DNA of 64,000 nucleotides from Variovorax saccharolyticus (GCF_030316765.1 NZ_JASZYT010000008.1:248001-312000), one strand, 5' to 3'; shown: positions 26,351 to 35,997, counted from the first letter of the stretch. Made by a program: numbers and translations. Notes: generated by a model from the sequence alone, not told the origin.

Positions 26351-26449
26351 CGACGGACGGGTCGCGACGCGATATCCGCGCGCCCTTCGCTACGATGGCG
26401 GCACTTCATCCAAGCCGCGACCCGCTTGCCCGCCGCCCACAGCCCCACC

Positions 26450-29400
26450 ATGACCACGCCGGCGTCGCCATGGCGTCGACGCAGCACCAAGTTGCTGCTG
26501 TGGGCGCTCGGGCTGCTGCTTGTCGCGGCCCTGGGGCTGGTGGTCTTCCTGAAGACACTCGATGCCGGGGTCTACCAGCGGGCCCTGGAGCGGGAGCTTT
26601 CATCCGTTTTCGATCGGCAGGTGTCGATAGGCAGCGTGTCGTTCAACGTCGCCCTGCGGCCGACCTTGTCCGTGCGCGACCTGCGCATCGCCAACCCTGC
26701 CTGGGCCTCGCGACCGGACTTCGTGACTGCCGCGAGCGGCGAGGCGCGCGTCGATCTCGTCGCCCTGTGGAACGGCCGGGTCGAAATGCGCGCCATGCGC
26801 CTGGACGGCGTCGACCTGCTGCTCGAGCGCAACGCGGAGGGCGAGGGCAATTGGCCGTTCGGCACGCCCCGCCAGGGCAGCCGGCGCGCGGTGTTGCCCG
26901 ACTTCGGCACCGTGTCGCTGTCCGACGTCCGCATCGGCTGGCGGCCGGGCAGCGGCGCGGGCGAGCAAGTCCATCTCGATTCCGCCGAGGCCACGATCAG
27001 CGACGCCGCGCCGTTCCGGGTCCAAGCGCTTGCCGACTATCGGCAAACGCCGATGCAGCTCACGGTGGAGGCCGACGCCTCGCTGCAGGCCGCAATCGAC
27101 GGCGCACCCTGGCGCCTGTCCATCGGCCTGCGACCGAAGGGCGCGTCGCTCGCGCTGGACGTTCGACTGGCATCGATCGCGTCGCTCGAGGGCGTTGAAC
27201 TCGGCATCGAAGCCACGGGCGAGCAGCTGGCCGCGTGGTCCGGCGTCCTGGGTCGGACGTTGCCGGCATGGGGCCCCTATCGCCTGTCGGCGCACGCCCG
27301 CTACGCACGAGGCAGCCTGCAGGTCGAAGACCTGGGCCTGTCGCTCGATGGCCTGCCGATGCAGCCGTCGCGCCTGGAGATCGGGTCGGGCAAAGCCGTG
27401 TTCGGCGCGAGCGAGGACACGCGGCTGACACTGGCGGGCAAGCTCGGTGAAGCCGCGTTCTCGCTCGAAGCCAGCAGCGCGCCATGGCCCGAACTGCAAA
27501 AGACCGATGGCAGCGCGCCTCTCACGCTGCGCGCCGAACTTGAGGGCTTCACGCTGAGCGCCGATGGAAGCATCACGCCCGCAGCCGAAGCCTCGGATTT
27601 CGACTTGGCGCTGACCGCCCGCGGCGACGCGCTGGCGCCGATGCGGCTGCTGGCGGGCCTGCAGACCAGCCACCCCTTGCCGGTGGACCTTGCGGCACGC
27701 GTGACGCATTCCAGGGAAGGCTATGCGGCCAAGAACATCCGTGGCCGGGTGCTCGGCACGGCGGTGTCGGGAGATCTCGCCTACGCGGCCGCGCCGCGCG
27801 CGCTGCTCAGCGGGGCACTGAACCTCGGCCAGCTGGACTTGAACCAGCCCGATCTCAAGGCGCTCGAATCGAGCGCCCGCGAGTCCCGACCGCGAGAAGC
27901 CGCCGCTGCAGGTGCGCCGGCGTGGCATCGTCAGGTCGAAGCGGATCTCTCTCTGCGGATTGCAGGCATCACCGGCCTGCCGGTCCCGGCCAGGAACCTG
28001 AGCGGCCGGCTGCGCTGGCGCGACGAAGTGCTTCATCTGCAAGGGCTTGCCGCCACGCTGTCCGGCACGGACGTCACCGGAGAGGGCACGCTTCGCTGGC
28101 GCGATGAGCGGCCGCAGATCGATGGCAAGGCGAGCATTGCGGTGCTCGACTTCGCCAGGCTCGGCGGCAGCGTCGCCAGACCAGGGCAGCGCAATGCACT
28201 CGACGAAGCCCTGCCGCTGGCGCCGCTGCGTGCCTTCGATGCCAGGCTGGATGTCGAGGTGGCCCGCATTGCAGGCGCACCGGTGCCGATCGCCAAGCTG
28301 GCTGCGCTCGCGCAACTGCGCAGCGGCAAGCTCGCCATCGACCTGACATCCGTCACGGTCGCCAACGCGCCGGTGCAGGGCCAGGTCACGGTCGATGCGA
28401 GTGGGCGGGTATGGCGAGTCGATGCCAACGCGAAGGCCGACCGCATCGACCTGGCAGCGCTGCTGCGCGCGCCGAATCGGCCCGACACGGTGCGCGGCGC
28501 GATCCAGGGACTGCAAGTCGTGTTCGGCTCGCAAGGCACGAGCGTGCGCGAACTCATGAGGCAGGCGAAGCTCTCCGCGCGCACCGCTCCCTTCTCGCTG
28601 GCGGTGGGGCGCGACCGCTCGCCGGTCCAGGTGCAGCAGGCCAGCATCGAGGTCGAGCCCGGCGGCCCGGTGCGCGCGAGCGCGGTGGGCCAGGCGCTCG
28701 GCGCGCCGATGGATCTGAAGATGGTCGCCGGGCCGCTGGCGGAACTGCTGCGCCCCGAGACCGCGTGGCCGAAGATCGAAGCGACCCTGCGCACCGCCCT
28801 GGACGGCAACACACTCGACGTGCTCGCGACCAGCGGGCCACTGCAACGGCTGGTCGGCCTGCGTGACGTGCCGCTGGCCTTGCAGGCGACACTGCCCGGC
28901 GCGCGTGCCACCCTGGATGGCAAGGTGGGCAACCTGGCGGCGCCCACGGGCACGCAGCTCGCCGCCCGGATCGAGATCGACAACCTGGCGCAGACCGCGA
29001 CCAGCTTCGGCGCTTCGGGCCTGCCTGCGCTCCCGGTCAGCGCCTCGGGTCGGGTCACGCTGGGAGACGGGGAGCTGGCCGTCGACGATCTCAGCGCGCA
29101 GGCCGGCAAGTCGGATGCGGCGGGGCGGCTGCGAATCCGTTGGCGCGACCGGCCGAACCTGTCGGCGGATCTCAGGTCCAGGCTGATCGATACCACGCAG
29201 TGGGCAGAGCCCACGCCCAACCAGACGCCGGTGCTGGACCGGCCCATCCGCTTGCCGTTCCTGCTGTCGCGCGACGCGCAACTGCAGCTGCGCGCCGAGC
29301 GCCTCCTCTTGCATCGATACGACCTGGCCAGCCTGCAAGTCGATGGCAAGCTTACGAACGGACTGGTCCAGGTGACGACCACCGCGGCCGAAGGCGAGAT

Positions 29401-30190
29401 GCACGGTGAACTGCGGCTCGATCTGCGCCAGCAAGTGCCGGCTGCGGCGTTGCGCCTGTCGCTCAAGAACGTCAATCCCGAGGCCTTGTACACGTCACGG
29501 GTGGAGTCGCCGAGCGGGGCCGGCACGCCACCGCTGCTGTCGATCAACACGCAGCTCGCCGGTGCCGGCACCACGGTGCGCAACATGCTCACCGCGGGGC
29601 GCGGCGAGTTCCTGCTGACCGCGGGCGCGGGGACATTGCCCATGGAATCGAGCTATGGCTTCGAGCGGGTCGCCGGCAACCTGCTCCTGGCGCTGTTGCC
29701 CGGCCGCAGGGCGACGCAGCACAACGAACTCGTATGTGCGGCCGCGCGCTTTGCCATCGCCGACGGCGTGGCCACCTCGAGCGACGGCGTCGCGCTGCGC
29801 CTGAAGCACCTGGACATCCTGGGCAGTGGCGCGGTGAACCTGCGAACGGGCGAGATCCTGTTCGGGTACCGGGCGGTGCGACGCGAGCTCTTCCAGCTCA
29901 GCTTGATGGGCCTGACCAGCGGCGTCGCGAAAATCACCGGGACGATCAGCAACCCGACCGTCGAGCTGGACCCCAGCGGCGCGCTGCTCGTAGGGACCGC
30001 GGCCTGGGCCACCGGGGGGATGTCGCTGCTGGCGGGCGACCTGTGGCGCAAGCTCCAGTCGACCGCCAACCCCTGCACCCGCATCGCCGAGGGCGCCCAG
30101 TTGTCGAACGATCCGCTCGACGTGCTGATGCGGTCGGTGCCATCGGTCAGCTTGCCTTCACTGCTGCCCGCACGATCCGCCGCAAGGTAG
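26450..30190 (+). CDS. AsmA-family inner-membrane/periplasmic protein
   Basis: This is a 1246-residue AsmA-like protein. One N-terminal transmembrane helix lies at residues ~12-34, followed by a long periplasmic part rich in beta-strand repeats (for example LDLRIAN and GEGNWPFG, typical of the AsmA N-domain). The AsmA C-terminal domain is at ~950-1200 (GEFLLTAGAGTLP, FGYRAVRREL). AsmA, YhdP and TamB relatives are bridge-like proteins that move phospholipids between membranes. I chose the ATG at 26450; a TTG eight codons upstream extends the frame. It stands alone between hipA and a Tat lipoprotein gene. Confidence 0.85.
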   Translation: MTTPASPWRRRSTKLLLWALGLLLVAALGLVVFLKTLDAGVYQRALERELSSVFDRQVSIGSVSFNVALRPTLSVRDLRIANPAWASRPDFVTAASGEARVDLVALWNGRVEMRAMRLDGVDLLLERNAEGEGNWPFGTPRQGSRRAVLPDFGTVSLSDVRIGWRPGSGAGEQVHLDSAEATISDAAPFRVQALADYRQTPMQLTVEADASLQAAIDGAPWRLSIGLRPKGASLALDVRLASIASLEGVELGIEATGEQLAAWSGVLGRTLPAWGPYRLSAHARYARGSLQVEDLGLSLDGLPMQPSRLEIGSGKAVFGASEDTRLTLAGKLGEAAFSLEASSAPWPELQKTDGSAPLTLRAELEGFTLSADGSITPAAEASDFDLALTARGDALAPMRLLAGLQTSHPLPVDLAARVTHSREGYAAKNIRGRVLGTAVSGDLAYAAAPRALLSGALNLGQLDLNQPDLKALESSARESRPREAAAAGAPAWHRQVEADLSLRIAGITGLPVPARNLSGRLRWRDEVLHLQGLAATLSGTDVTGEGTLRWRDERPQIDGKASIAVLDFARLGGSVARPGQRNALDEALPLAPLRAFDARLDVEVARIAGAPVPIAKLAALAQLRSGKLAIDLTSVTVANAPVQGQVTVDASGRVWRVDANAKADRIDLAALLRAPNRPDTVRGAIQGLQVVFGSQGTSVRELMRQAKLSARTAPFSLAVGRDRSPVQVQQASIEVEPGGPVRASAVGQALGAPMDLKMVAGPLAELLRPETAWPKIEATLRTALDGNTLDVLATSGPLQRLVGLRDVPLALQATLPGARATLDGKVGNLAAPTGTQLAARIEIDNLAQTATSFGASGLPALPVSASGRVTLGDGELAVDDLSAQAGKSDAAGRLRIRWRDRPNLSADLRSRLIDTTQWAEPTPNQTPVLDRPIRLPFLLSRDAQLQLRAERLLLHRYDLASLQVDGKLTNGLVQVTTTAAEGEMHGELRLDLRQQVPAAALRLSLKNVNPEALYTSRVESPSGAGTPPLLSINTQLAGAGTTVRNMLTAGRGEFLLTAGAGTLPMESSYGFERVAGNLLLALLPGRRATQHNELVCAAARFAIADGVATSSDGVALRLKHLDILGSGAVNLRTGEILFGYRAVRRELFQLSLMGLTSGVAKITGTISNPTVELDPSGALLVGTAAWATGGMSLLAGDLWRKLQSTANPCTRIAEGAQLSNDPLDVLMRSVPSVSLPSLLPARSAAR

Positions 30191-30308
30191 GGAGCGCGAG
30201 AGCGCGCCGACCTCACTCACGGTTTTCGGTGAGTGTCAATTTGTTACGCCACCGCTATGCTCGTCCGCCATTTCGGTGCAGCAAGGGCGCGGATCGCGTA
30301 ACGACAGA

Positions 30309-31679
30309 ATGATGGATCGCAGAAAGTTTTCTTTCACGGTGGTGGGTACGGCCGTGCTGGCCGGATGCGGCGGTGGCGGGAGCAGCGGAGCTGCCTTTGC
30401 CCCCATCGCGCCGTCCCCCGCGGCCGCGCCGGCCGCCCCGCCAGCCACTGTGGCTCCGCCAGCCCCCGAGGCCCCACCAGCGCCCGCGGCCCCGCCACCC
30501 CCTGCGGCACCGCCACCTTCGAGCGGCCCTGAACTGGCAACGCCGGTGGCACTGCCTGCCGGTACCATTTTTCAGCAGACTCTCGCTGTCGCCAATGGCC
30601 GCGGCGTGGCGCCGGCCCAGGCCAACGTCTGGGATCTTGACCCGGACTTCTCGATCGGGGACGGCGGCGACGACCAGCTCGACGGCGCACTGGAGTTGCA
30701 GGTGGCGGTAGGCGGCGCGTCTGCACAGTTTCCGAGCGACCAGATCTACAGCGAGCTCACGGCGCTGGGCCCGACCTTGGGCACGGCAGATCAACTGCTG
30801 GCGGTTTCCTTTTCGGCGGATGCTGCCTTCGCGACAAGCAGCAATGCAACGGGGCGCTACGCCTTCCTGCATGCGGGCGTCGATGTGCGCTTGCAGCAAG
30901 TGCTCGACCTTCGCGCCGCGACTGGAGGAATCTCGTTGTCCTGGACCGGTTCCCTGGGCCAGCTCGATCTCCGCGATTTCGCCGATCCCTCCCAATTCAT
31001 CCAGGTGGTGCTGCGCGATAGCTCGGGCGGGTTGCTGGCCATGCTCTACAGGACCGACCTGACCGGCTCCACCGGGACATGGGCGTCGGCCTCGCTCACG
31101 GCCTACGCCGGGCAGGTCGTGGTGTTGTCGTTCGAGCAGCGGACCGGCAAGACCGGCTCGGCCATCGACAACGTGTCGGTCAAGGATTCGACCAGCAGGG
31201 AATTCGTCGTCAACGGTGACTTCGAGGCCCAGGCCTCGGGCTGGCTCATGAGCGATGCGAAGGCGTCACAGAACGTGCGCTCGGGCGTTCGCACGCTGAG
31301 GGGGCTCGAGGTGCAACGCAGCTTCTTCGCCCAGCCCGACCAGCCATGGGGTCGCGTCACCGACGTGTTCCACAATGCGAGCGCGGCACCCGTCACCGCC
31401 GTGGTGACCTACATCAACAACCTGGGCTCGGACGATGGCGGCGTCATCTATCCCACGCCGGGGGCGTCGCTCAAGGGGCTGACGACCTGGGACAGCGGCT
31501 ACAGGGAAGATCGTGATATCGGCTTCGTCTTCGGCGCGGCGGACAGCAGGACCTTCCAGTCGGCGTCGGTGCTGAACCTGCGCGACGGTTCGGACGAGGT
31601 GAGATGCTTGGATCGCGGCTGTCTCGTAGAAGGAGCTTGGATTGAAATCGAGGATTTGCGTCACGATGAACTCCAGTGA
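30309..31679 (+). CDS. Tat-type lipoprotein of unknown function with Pro/Ala linker
   Basis: I do not recognise the family. The 456-residue product begins MMDRRKFSF, a twin-arginine motif, with a lipobox LAGC ending at about residue 18. A Gly/Ser then a Pro/Ala-rich spacer runs to about residue 80. Beyond it are two beta-rich parts with the look of carbohydrate-binding or adhesin modules: DNVSVKDSTS followed by EFVVNGDFEAQASGW resembles the start of a CBM-like repeat. Export would be folded, through Tat, with lipid anchoring. Translation stops inside a small hairpin (31671-31689, arms CTCCAG/CTGGAG) with no T-run. Composition is less GC-biased than neighbours toward the 3' end. Confidence 0.75.
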   Translation: MMDRRKFSFTVVGTAVLAGCGGGGSSGAAFAPIAPSPAAAPAAPPATVAPPAPEAPPAPAAPPPPAAPPPSSGPELATPVALPAGTIFQQTLAVANGRGVAPAQANVWDLDPDFSIGDGGDDQLDGALELQVAVGGASAQFPSDQIYSELTALGPTLGTADQLLAVSFSADAAFATSSNATGRYAFLHAGVDVRLQQVLDLRAATGGISLSWTGSLGQLDLRDFADPSQFIQVVLRDSSGGLLAMLYRTDLTGSTGTWASASLTAYAGQVVVLSFEQRTGKTGSAIDNVSVKDSTSREFVVNGDFEAQASGWLMSDAKASQNVRSGVRTLRGLEVQRSFFAQPDQPWGRVTDVFHNASAAPVTAVVTYINNLGSDDGGVIYPTPGASLKGLTTWDSGYREDRDIGFVFGAADSRTFQSASVLNLRDGSDEVRCLDRGCLVEGAWIEIEDLRHDELQ

Positions 31680-31721
31680 GAAACTGGAGCCAAGCCTAGA
31701 GACCACCCCCGAAATGCTCAA

Positions 31722-32660
31722 TTAACCGGTGTCTTGAACTTCATAGGGATCGTCCAGGTGAAGGCCGTGCGTCGCTCGGGTCGACCGAAGGGCGAGGTAC
31801 AACCCCACCGTGCTTTCATATCCGACCCGATGCGCGATCTCCTCCCTGCTGAGCCGCGTTGTTCTCATGAGTGCTTGCGCGTTCGACACCCTCACCTTGG
31901 AGAGATACCGCGCCGGGGCACATCCGGTCGCCTCACGGAACGCAAGGCTGAAGGCCGACCTCGACATGCCGGCGGAAGATGCGATGCCCGCGACCGTCGA
32001 GCGCTCCTTGTATTCCGTGTGCATGTACAGCAGTGCATTCGCGATGCGAGGGTCTCGCAGGGCCCGGCCCACGGACGTCGTCGGCGAATCGACATCGAGC
32101 GCGACCCGAAGGCCGAGCACGTAGACCAACTCCAGCCCGCGCAGGAGGGCGAAGCTGCTTCCTTCCTGGAAGCGCGCCACTTCGCGCAGCAGTCCTTGGA
32201 TCGTGCTTTGAAGCAGCGGCTCACCCTCTATCTGGTGCTTCCGGATGACGATGATTTCCGGCAGCAGCTTGTACAGAGGGCTCGAGGAACGACCGCCACA
32301 ATGCAGGCCGGCACACAGGAACAACGCAGATCCATCCGCCCCTGGGATCTCCACCCTGACGAATCTTCCTTTGCTCCGACTCGGAAGAATCTGTTCGAGC
32401 GGGACGGAAACTGCCGGTGTGGAGCTGCCGATCCGATGAGCACCGCCATGCGGGAAGATGGCCAGATCGCCCTGGTTCAAGGGAATGGCGTTCGGGTGTC
32501 CGATGTCGATCGCCATCGTTCCCTCTTCGACATAGTGGAAGACCGCACAAGACTCGTGCGGCCCTTCGAAGCACCACTCGCCCGCGGCTCGCCATGCGCT
32601 GACGAATACGCCCTCCAGGCGAAGCGGGTCGACGATCAGCGAGAAGAGATCCTCGGTCAT
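31722..32660 (-). CDS. AraC family transcriptional regulator
   Basis: This 312-residue regulator starts MTEDLFSLIVDPLRLEGVF, the opening of AraC proteins with an N-terminal Cupin_6 domain (~1-190). The HTH region is at ~215-300 (AGMSRSAFSLAFREATG). The second HTH (REEIAHRVGYES) is followed by an atypical tail, VGLYLALRSTRATHGL, lacking the usual FSRAF..FG..P pattern. That might mean divergence or a frameshift near 31770-31800. The frame is open to 32714, but the ATG at 32660 gives the family's usual start. Its target is not evident; cupin-type members often control oxidoreductases. Confidence 0.75.
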   Translation of the reverse strand: MTEDLFSLIVDPLRLEGVFVSAWRAAGEWCFEGPHESCAVFHYVEEGTMAIDIGHPNAIPLNQGDLAIFPHGGAHRIGSSTPAVSVPLEQILPSRSKGRFVRVEIPGADGSALFLCAGLHCGGRSSSPLYKLLPEIIVIRKHQIEGEPLLQSTIQGLLREVARFQEGSSFALLRGLELVYVLGLRVALDVDSPTTSVGRALRDPRIANALLYMHTEYKERSTVAGIASSAGMSRSAFSLAFREATGCAPARYLSKVRVSNAQALMRTTRLSREEIAHRVGYESTVGLYLALRSTRATHGLHLDDPYEVQDTG

Positions 32661-32821
32661 TTGCGCAAATCCCCTCTGGTTCCTGGCCCCGGTCGCAGTC
32701 GCGACGCGTGGCACACACTAGGGGGGATTTCGTGCAGCTTGGTCCGCGACGCGGGTGAGAGGCTTCGCCTGTCACGGGCGGAATAGTCTTCGCGCCTTCA
32801 CGGGGCCTGCGCCCCGGACCC

Positions 32822-33193
32822 CTACCGCACCGTCGACATCACAGTCGCCCTGCACCTCGGCTGCTCCCGCGGCGGCAGGAAGTTGCAGTTGTCCAGCGCG
32901 CGCTGCTGCATGTCGCTCAGCCTCGGCGGGTTGCGCCGCGGTGGCGGCGGCTGGTGCCAGTGGCTCGGCGGGGGCTGGTGCCAGTGCTGGTTGGGCGGGT
33001 GGCGGTTCCAGCGCTGGCCATGGCCGCGCTGCCAGCCCCGCTCCCACATGCAGCGGTCGAAGTTGACGCGGGCGCGACTGCAGAAATGAAGATCGCGATC
33101 GAACTGGGGGCTGTTGTGCCACTGGGCCATCGCGGGCTCGGTGCCGGCCAGCGCCGCGATCGCCAGGAACAGTGCGGAGATCTGCTTTTTCAT
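32822..33193 (-). CDS. Small secreted His/Pro/Trp-rich protein, unknown function
   Basis: I do not recognise the family. The 123-residue product has an N-terminal signal peptide (MKKQISALFL to an AMAQ cleavage site near residue 22). The centre is rich in His, Pro, Trp and Arg (QHWHQPPPSHWHQ). Four Cys in the mature protein (CSRARVNFDRC and DNCNF with a later Cys) could form two disulfides or, with the histidines, bind metal. The ATG at 33193 precedes the signal peptide; the open frame extends further upstream without support. It ends 35 bp downstream of the dimeric-barrel gene and may be cotranscribed with it. Confidence 0.65.
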   Translation of the reverse strand: MKKQISALFLAIAALAGTEPAMAQWHNSPQFDRDLHFCSRARVNFDRCMWERGWQRGHGQRWNRHPPNQHWHQPPPSHWHQPPPPRRNPPRLSDMQQRALDNCNFLPPREQPRCRATVMSTVR

Positions 33194-33227
33194 GGTCGCA
33201 TTGTCGCCGCCCCCGCCCTGCCAGTCA

Positions 33228-33881
33228 TCACCCCAGCGCGGACGCGCTGATGTCCATGCGATACCGGTAGACGCGCGCATCGATCAGCTCGCCGTACTTC
33301 TGCACCGGCACGTCCAGCTGGGCCACGACGCGCTGGGCGGCGGCCTCGCTGGTGCACTCGACGATCACATAGCAGTCCTGCCCGCCGACATAGCCGGCGT
33401 CCGCGGTCACGGGCCGCGAGAGCTGGGCATCGGCCTCCACGAAATGGACCGACGCCGTGCCGGGTTTGTCCAGCACATCGAGTACGCCTTCGAGCGCCGG
33501 CATCATGGCCGCATCGCCCGACGGCCGCAGCCGCAGCAGCGCAAGCGCAACGCCTCGCGCCACGCCTTCGCTGCGCACCAGGCGCCCGACGACTCGGGTC
33601 GGTTCGATGAACCGGGTGATGTGGTGCATCGACCATTCGGTCTGGCTCGCCAGTGCCGCCCGGTAGGCAGGGCTGTCGAGCACCTCGAAGTCGGTGGCGC
33701 TGTAGATCTGCAGGTAGCGGGTCGGTGCGCCTACCGATTCGTAGCGCCTGGCCTCGATGAAGCCGGGGATCGCCACGCGTTCGGCCAGATGCTCGCGGTC
33801 GAACCATTCATTGAAGTCGGCCTCTTCGGTCGGCAGCACTTCCATGGACGAGATCAGGATTCCTTTTCCGGCGAAGACCAT
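33228..33881 (-). CDS. Two-domain dimeric alpha/beta-barrel (EthD-like) protein, unknown function
   Basis: This 217-residue protein appears to hold two ferredoxin-like repeats. The first (residues ~8-95) contains EADFNEWFDREHLAERV and GFIEARRYES, the pattern of EthD or DUF4286-like barrels, where FNxWYDxEHLxER is typical. The second (~115-210) is more diverged. Such proteins often accompany degradation or uptake clusters. It follows the Bug binding-protein gene by 52 bp on the same strand and is probably cotranscribed. No catalytic role can be assigned from sequence alone. Confidence 0.65.
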   Translation of the reverse strand: MVFAGKGILISSMEVLPTEEADFNEWFDREHLAERVAIPGFIEARRYESVGAPTRYLQIYSATDFEVLDSPAYRAALASQTEWSMHHITRFIEPTRVVGRLVRSEGVARGVALALLRLRPSGDAAMMPALEGVLDVLDKPGTASVHFVEADAQLSRPVTADAGYVGGQDCYVIVECTSEAAAQRVVAQLDVPVQKYGELIDARVYRYRMDISASALG

Positions 33882-33933
33882 GTCGTTTCTCTTCTCGAAT
33901 TGATTGATTTCTTGATTGGGGCGGTCGCGTGGA

Positions 33934-34911
33934 TCAGTCGATCCGGATGTTCGATTCGGCGATCACCTTCTCCCACTTGAGGCGGTCCCGCGAGATGGTG
34001 TCGGCGAGCTTCTTCGGCGAGCCGCCTTCGAGTTCCATGCCCATGTCGATCAGCTTCTTCTTCACCTCCGGGTCTTGCAGGATCTCGTTCACGTTCTTGT
34101 TCAGTACCGCGATCACGGGCTCGGGCGTGCGCGCCGGTGCCAGCAGCGCAAACCAGTGCAGCAGTTCGAAGTTGGCGAAGCCCTTGGTCTGCGAGACCGG
34201 GGGCAGCCCGGGGTAGGCCGGCGAGCTCTTGGCGGTGGTGACCGCGAGCGCCTTCAGCTTGCCGGCCTTGGCCATCGGCATCGACTCGGGGCCGATGGCC
34301 ATCATCACCGACACCTGGCCCGACATCAGGTCCTGCAGCGCAGGCGCGCCGCCCTTGTAGGGCACATGGGTCATGTCGAGGGAGGCCACGCGCTTGTACA
34401 GCTCCATGCCCAGGTGGCTGGGATTGCCGGCGCCGCTGGAGGCGTAGTTGATCGGCGTGGTGGAAGTCTTAGCGAAGGCCGTGAGTTCGTCGATCGAATT
34501 GACCGGCATCGACGGATGGACCATCACGACGCTGGGCAGGGTCACGGCCATCACGATCGGCGCCAGGTCCTTCTCGGGGTCGTAGGCCAGGCGGCCCTTG
34601 TAGAGCGTCGGGTTGACCGACAGTCCCGCGGTAGAGGCCAGCAGGATGGTGTAGCCGTCGGGCGGGGCCTTGGCGACGAAGCCGGCGCCGATCTGTTCGG
34701 TGGCACCGGGCTTGTTGTCCACCAGCACCGGCTGCTTGAGCCGCAGCGACAGCTGCTGTCCGATGAGTCGCGCCACCGTGTCGGATGCACCGCCGGGCGG
34801 GTACGGCACCACGAGGCGGATGGGCTTGTCGGGGTAGTCGGCGGCTGCCGATGCAAGGCCGGTCATCACCAGCGAGAGGGCACACACCACACGAGTCAAT
34901 GAGATCTTCAT
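33934..34911 (-). CDS. Bug/TctC-type periplasmic solute-binding protein
   Basis: This is a 325-residue tripartite-tricarboxylate-transporter (TTT) binding protein. A signal peptide runs to about residue 24 (ending LASAAADYP). Family marks are PIRLVVPYPPGGASDTVAR, VDNKPGA, AKAPPDGYT and HVPYKGGAPALQDLMSGQV. I chose the ATG at 34911 with GGAT upstream; ATG at 34917 is two codons earlier. No TctA/TctB membrane genes are nearby, so it is an orphan Bug protein, as is common in Burkholderiales. Its ligand is probably a small carboxylate or amide acid, in keeping with the amidase gene upstream. Confidence 0.92.
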   Translation of the reverse strand: MKISLTRVVCALSLVMTGLASAAADYPDKPIRLVVPYPPGGASDTVARLIGQQLSLRLKQPVLVDNKPGATEQIGAGFVAKAPPDGYTILLASTAGLSVNPTLYKGRLAYDPEKDLAPIVMAVTLPSVVMVHPSMPVNSIDELTAFAKTSTTPINYASSGAGNPSHLGMELYKRVASLDMTHVPYKGGAPALQDLMSGQVSVMMAIGPESMPMAKAGKLKALAVTTAKSSPAYPGLPPVSQTKGFANFELLHWFALLAPARTPEPVIAVLNKNVNEILQDPEVKKKLIDMGMELEGGSPKKLADTISRDRLKWEKVIAESNIRID

Positions 34912-35040
34912 ATGCATCCAATCAAAAGAACGAAGACTCATCGTATGGACTTGACCCTGCGCGAGATAGCGAGAAATTCGCATCACGCAACATGACAGGA
35001 ATCTATCAAGTCGAGCGGTTGCGCGCGGCGTTCGGCGCCG

Positions 35041-35997
35041 TCATTGCGGCGTGATCTTCGCGGCCTTCACGAGGCGTGCGTAGTTGTCCGCGTCCTTGCG
35101 GATGAACTCCCTGAAGGCATCGGGCGAGTCACCGACCGGAATGAGCGAAGTCTCTTCGAGCTGCTTTCGCAACTCGCCGCGCAAGGCGGTCTTGATGGCG
35201 GCGTTGATCTTGTCGATCACGGCACGCGGCGTTCCGGCTGGCGCGGCGATGCCGGTCCAGGTGACGACTTCGAACTCGGGCAGGCCCGCCTCCTTCATCG
35301 TCGGCACGTCGGGCAGCAGCGGCGAGCGATTCGGGCTGGTGATGGCGAGTGCTCGCAGCTTGCCGCTTCGGGCATAGGGCAAGGCGGTCGGCGAGGTGTC
35401 GAACAGCAGGTCGATCTGTCCGCCCATGAGATCCACGAGGGCCGGGGCGCCGCCCTTGTACGGCACATGCAGCAGTTCGATGCCGGCCTGCTGCATGAAG
35501 ATCTCGGTCGAGAAGTGCTGGGCCGAACCCACGCTCGCGCTGCCGAAGCTCAGCTTGCCCGGATGCGCCCTGGCCATCGCGATCAGTTCCTTGACGCTGT
35601 GCGCCGGCGACTGAGGGCCCACGACGAGGATGTTGGGCTGGTCGACGATCCGCATGATCGGCGCGAAGGCCTGCAGCGGATCGAAGGGCGGATTGGCGTA
35701 CAGGAACTGGTTGGCGGCGAAGACGCCGGCGCTGCCGACCAGCAGCGTGTAGCCGTCCGGCGGCGCCTTGGCGACATAGGCGGCGCCGACGTTGCCCGAA
35801 GCGCCCGGCTTGTTGTCGACCACGAAGGGCTGGTGCAGGGCGTCCTGCAGGCTCTTGCCGACCAGTCGCGCGACCAGGTCCACGCTGCCACCCGGAGGAA
35901 ACGGAACGATCAGCCGTACCGGCTTGACCGGGTAGTCCTGGGCGGCCGCGCACTGGACCACGGCCGCCAGCAGCACGGCGAGCAGCTTCCTAGACAC
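35041..35997 (-). CDS. Bug/TctC-type periplasmic solute-binding protein (second copy)
   Basis: This 318-residue TTT-family binding protein has a signal peptide ending about residue 19 (VVQCAAAQDYP). It has the PVRLIVPFPPGGSVDLVAR, VDNKPGASGNVG, AKAPPDGYT and HVPYKGGAPALVDLMGGQI signatures. It starts at GTG 35997, overlapping the amidase stop by 8 bases, so the two are translationally coupled. Overall similarity to the Bug gene at 33934 is at family level, not a recent duplicate. The coupling suggests that it captures the substrate or product of the amidase/RraA-like enzymes. Confidence 0.92.
   Translation of the reverse strand: MSRKLLAVLLAAVVQCAAAQDYPVKPVRLIVPFPPGGSVDLVARLVGKSLQDALHQPFVVDNKPGASGNVGAAYVAKAPPDGYTLLVGSAGVFAANQFLYANPPFDPLQAFAPIMRIVDQPNILVVGPQSPAHSVKELIAMARAHPGKLSFGSASVGSAQHFSTEIFMQQAGIELLHVPYKGGAPALVDLMGGQIDLLFDTSPTALPYARSGKLRALAITSPNRSPLLPDVPTMKEAGLPEFEVVTWTGIAAPAGTPRAVIDKINAAIKTALRGELRKQLEETSLIPVGDSPDAFREFIRKDADNYARLVKAAKITPQ

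Noticed and set aside
26350-26450. Operon link between hipA and the AsmA-family gene
   Set aside because: A 99-bp gap with no coupling and unrelated functions; adjacency alone does not support a shared role.
31671-31689. Terminator after the Tat lipoprotein gene
   Set aside because: The 6-bp stem has no T-run and contains the stop codon in its loop. It is at best a weak hairpin.
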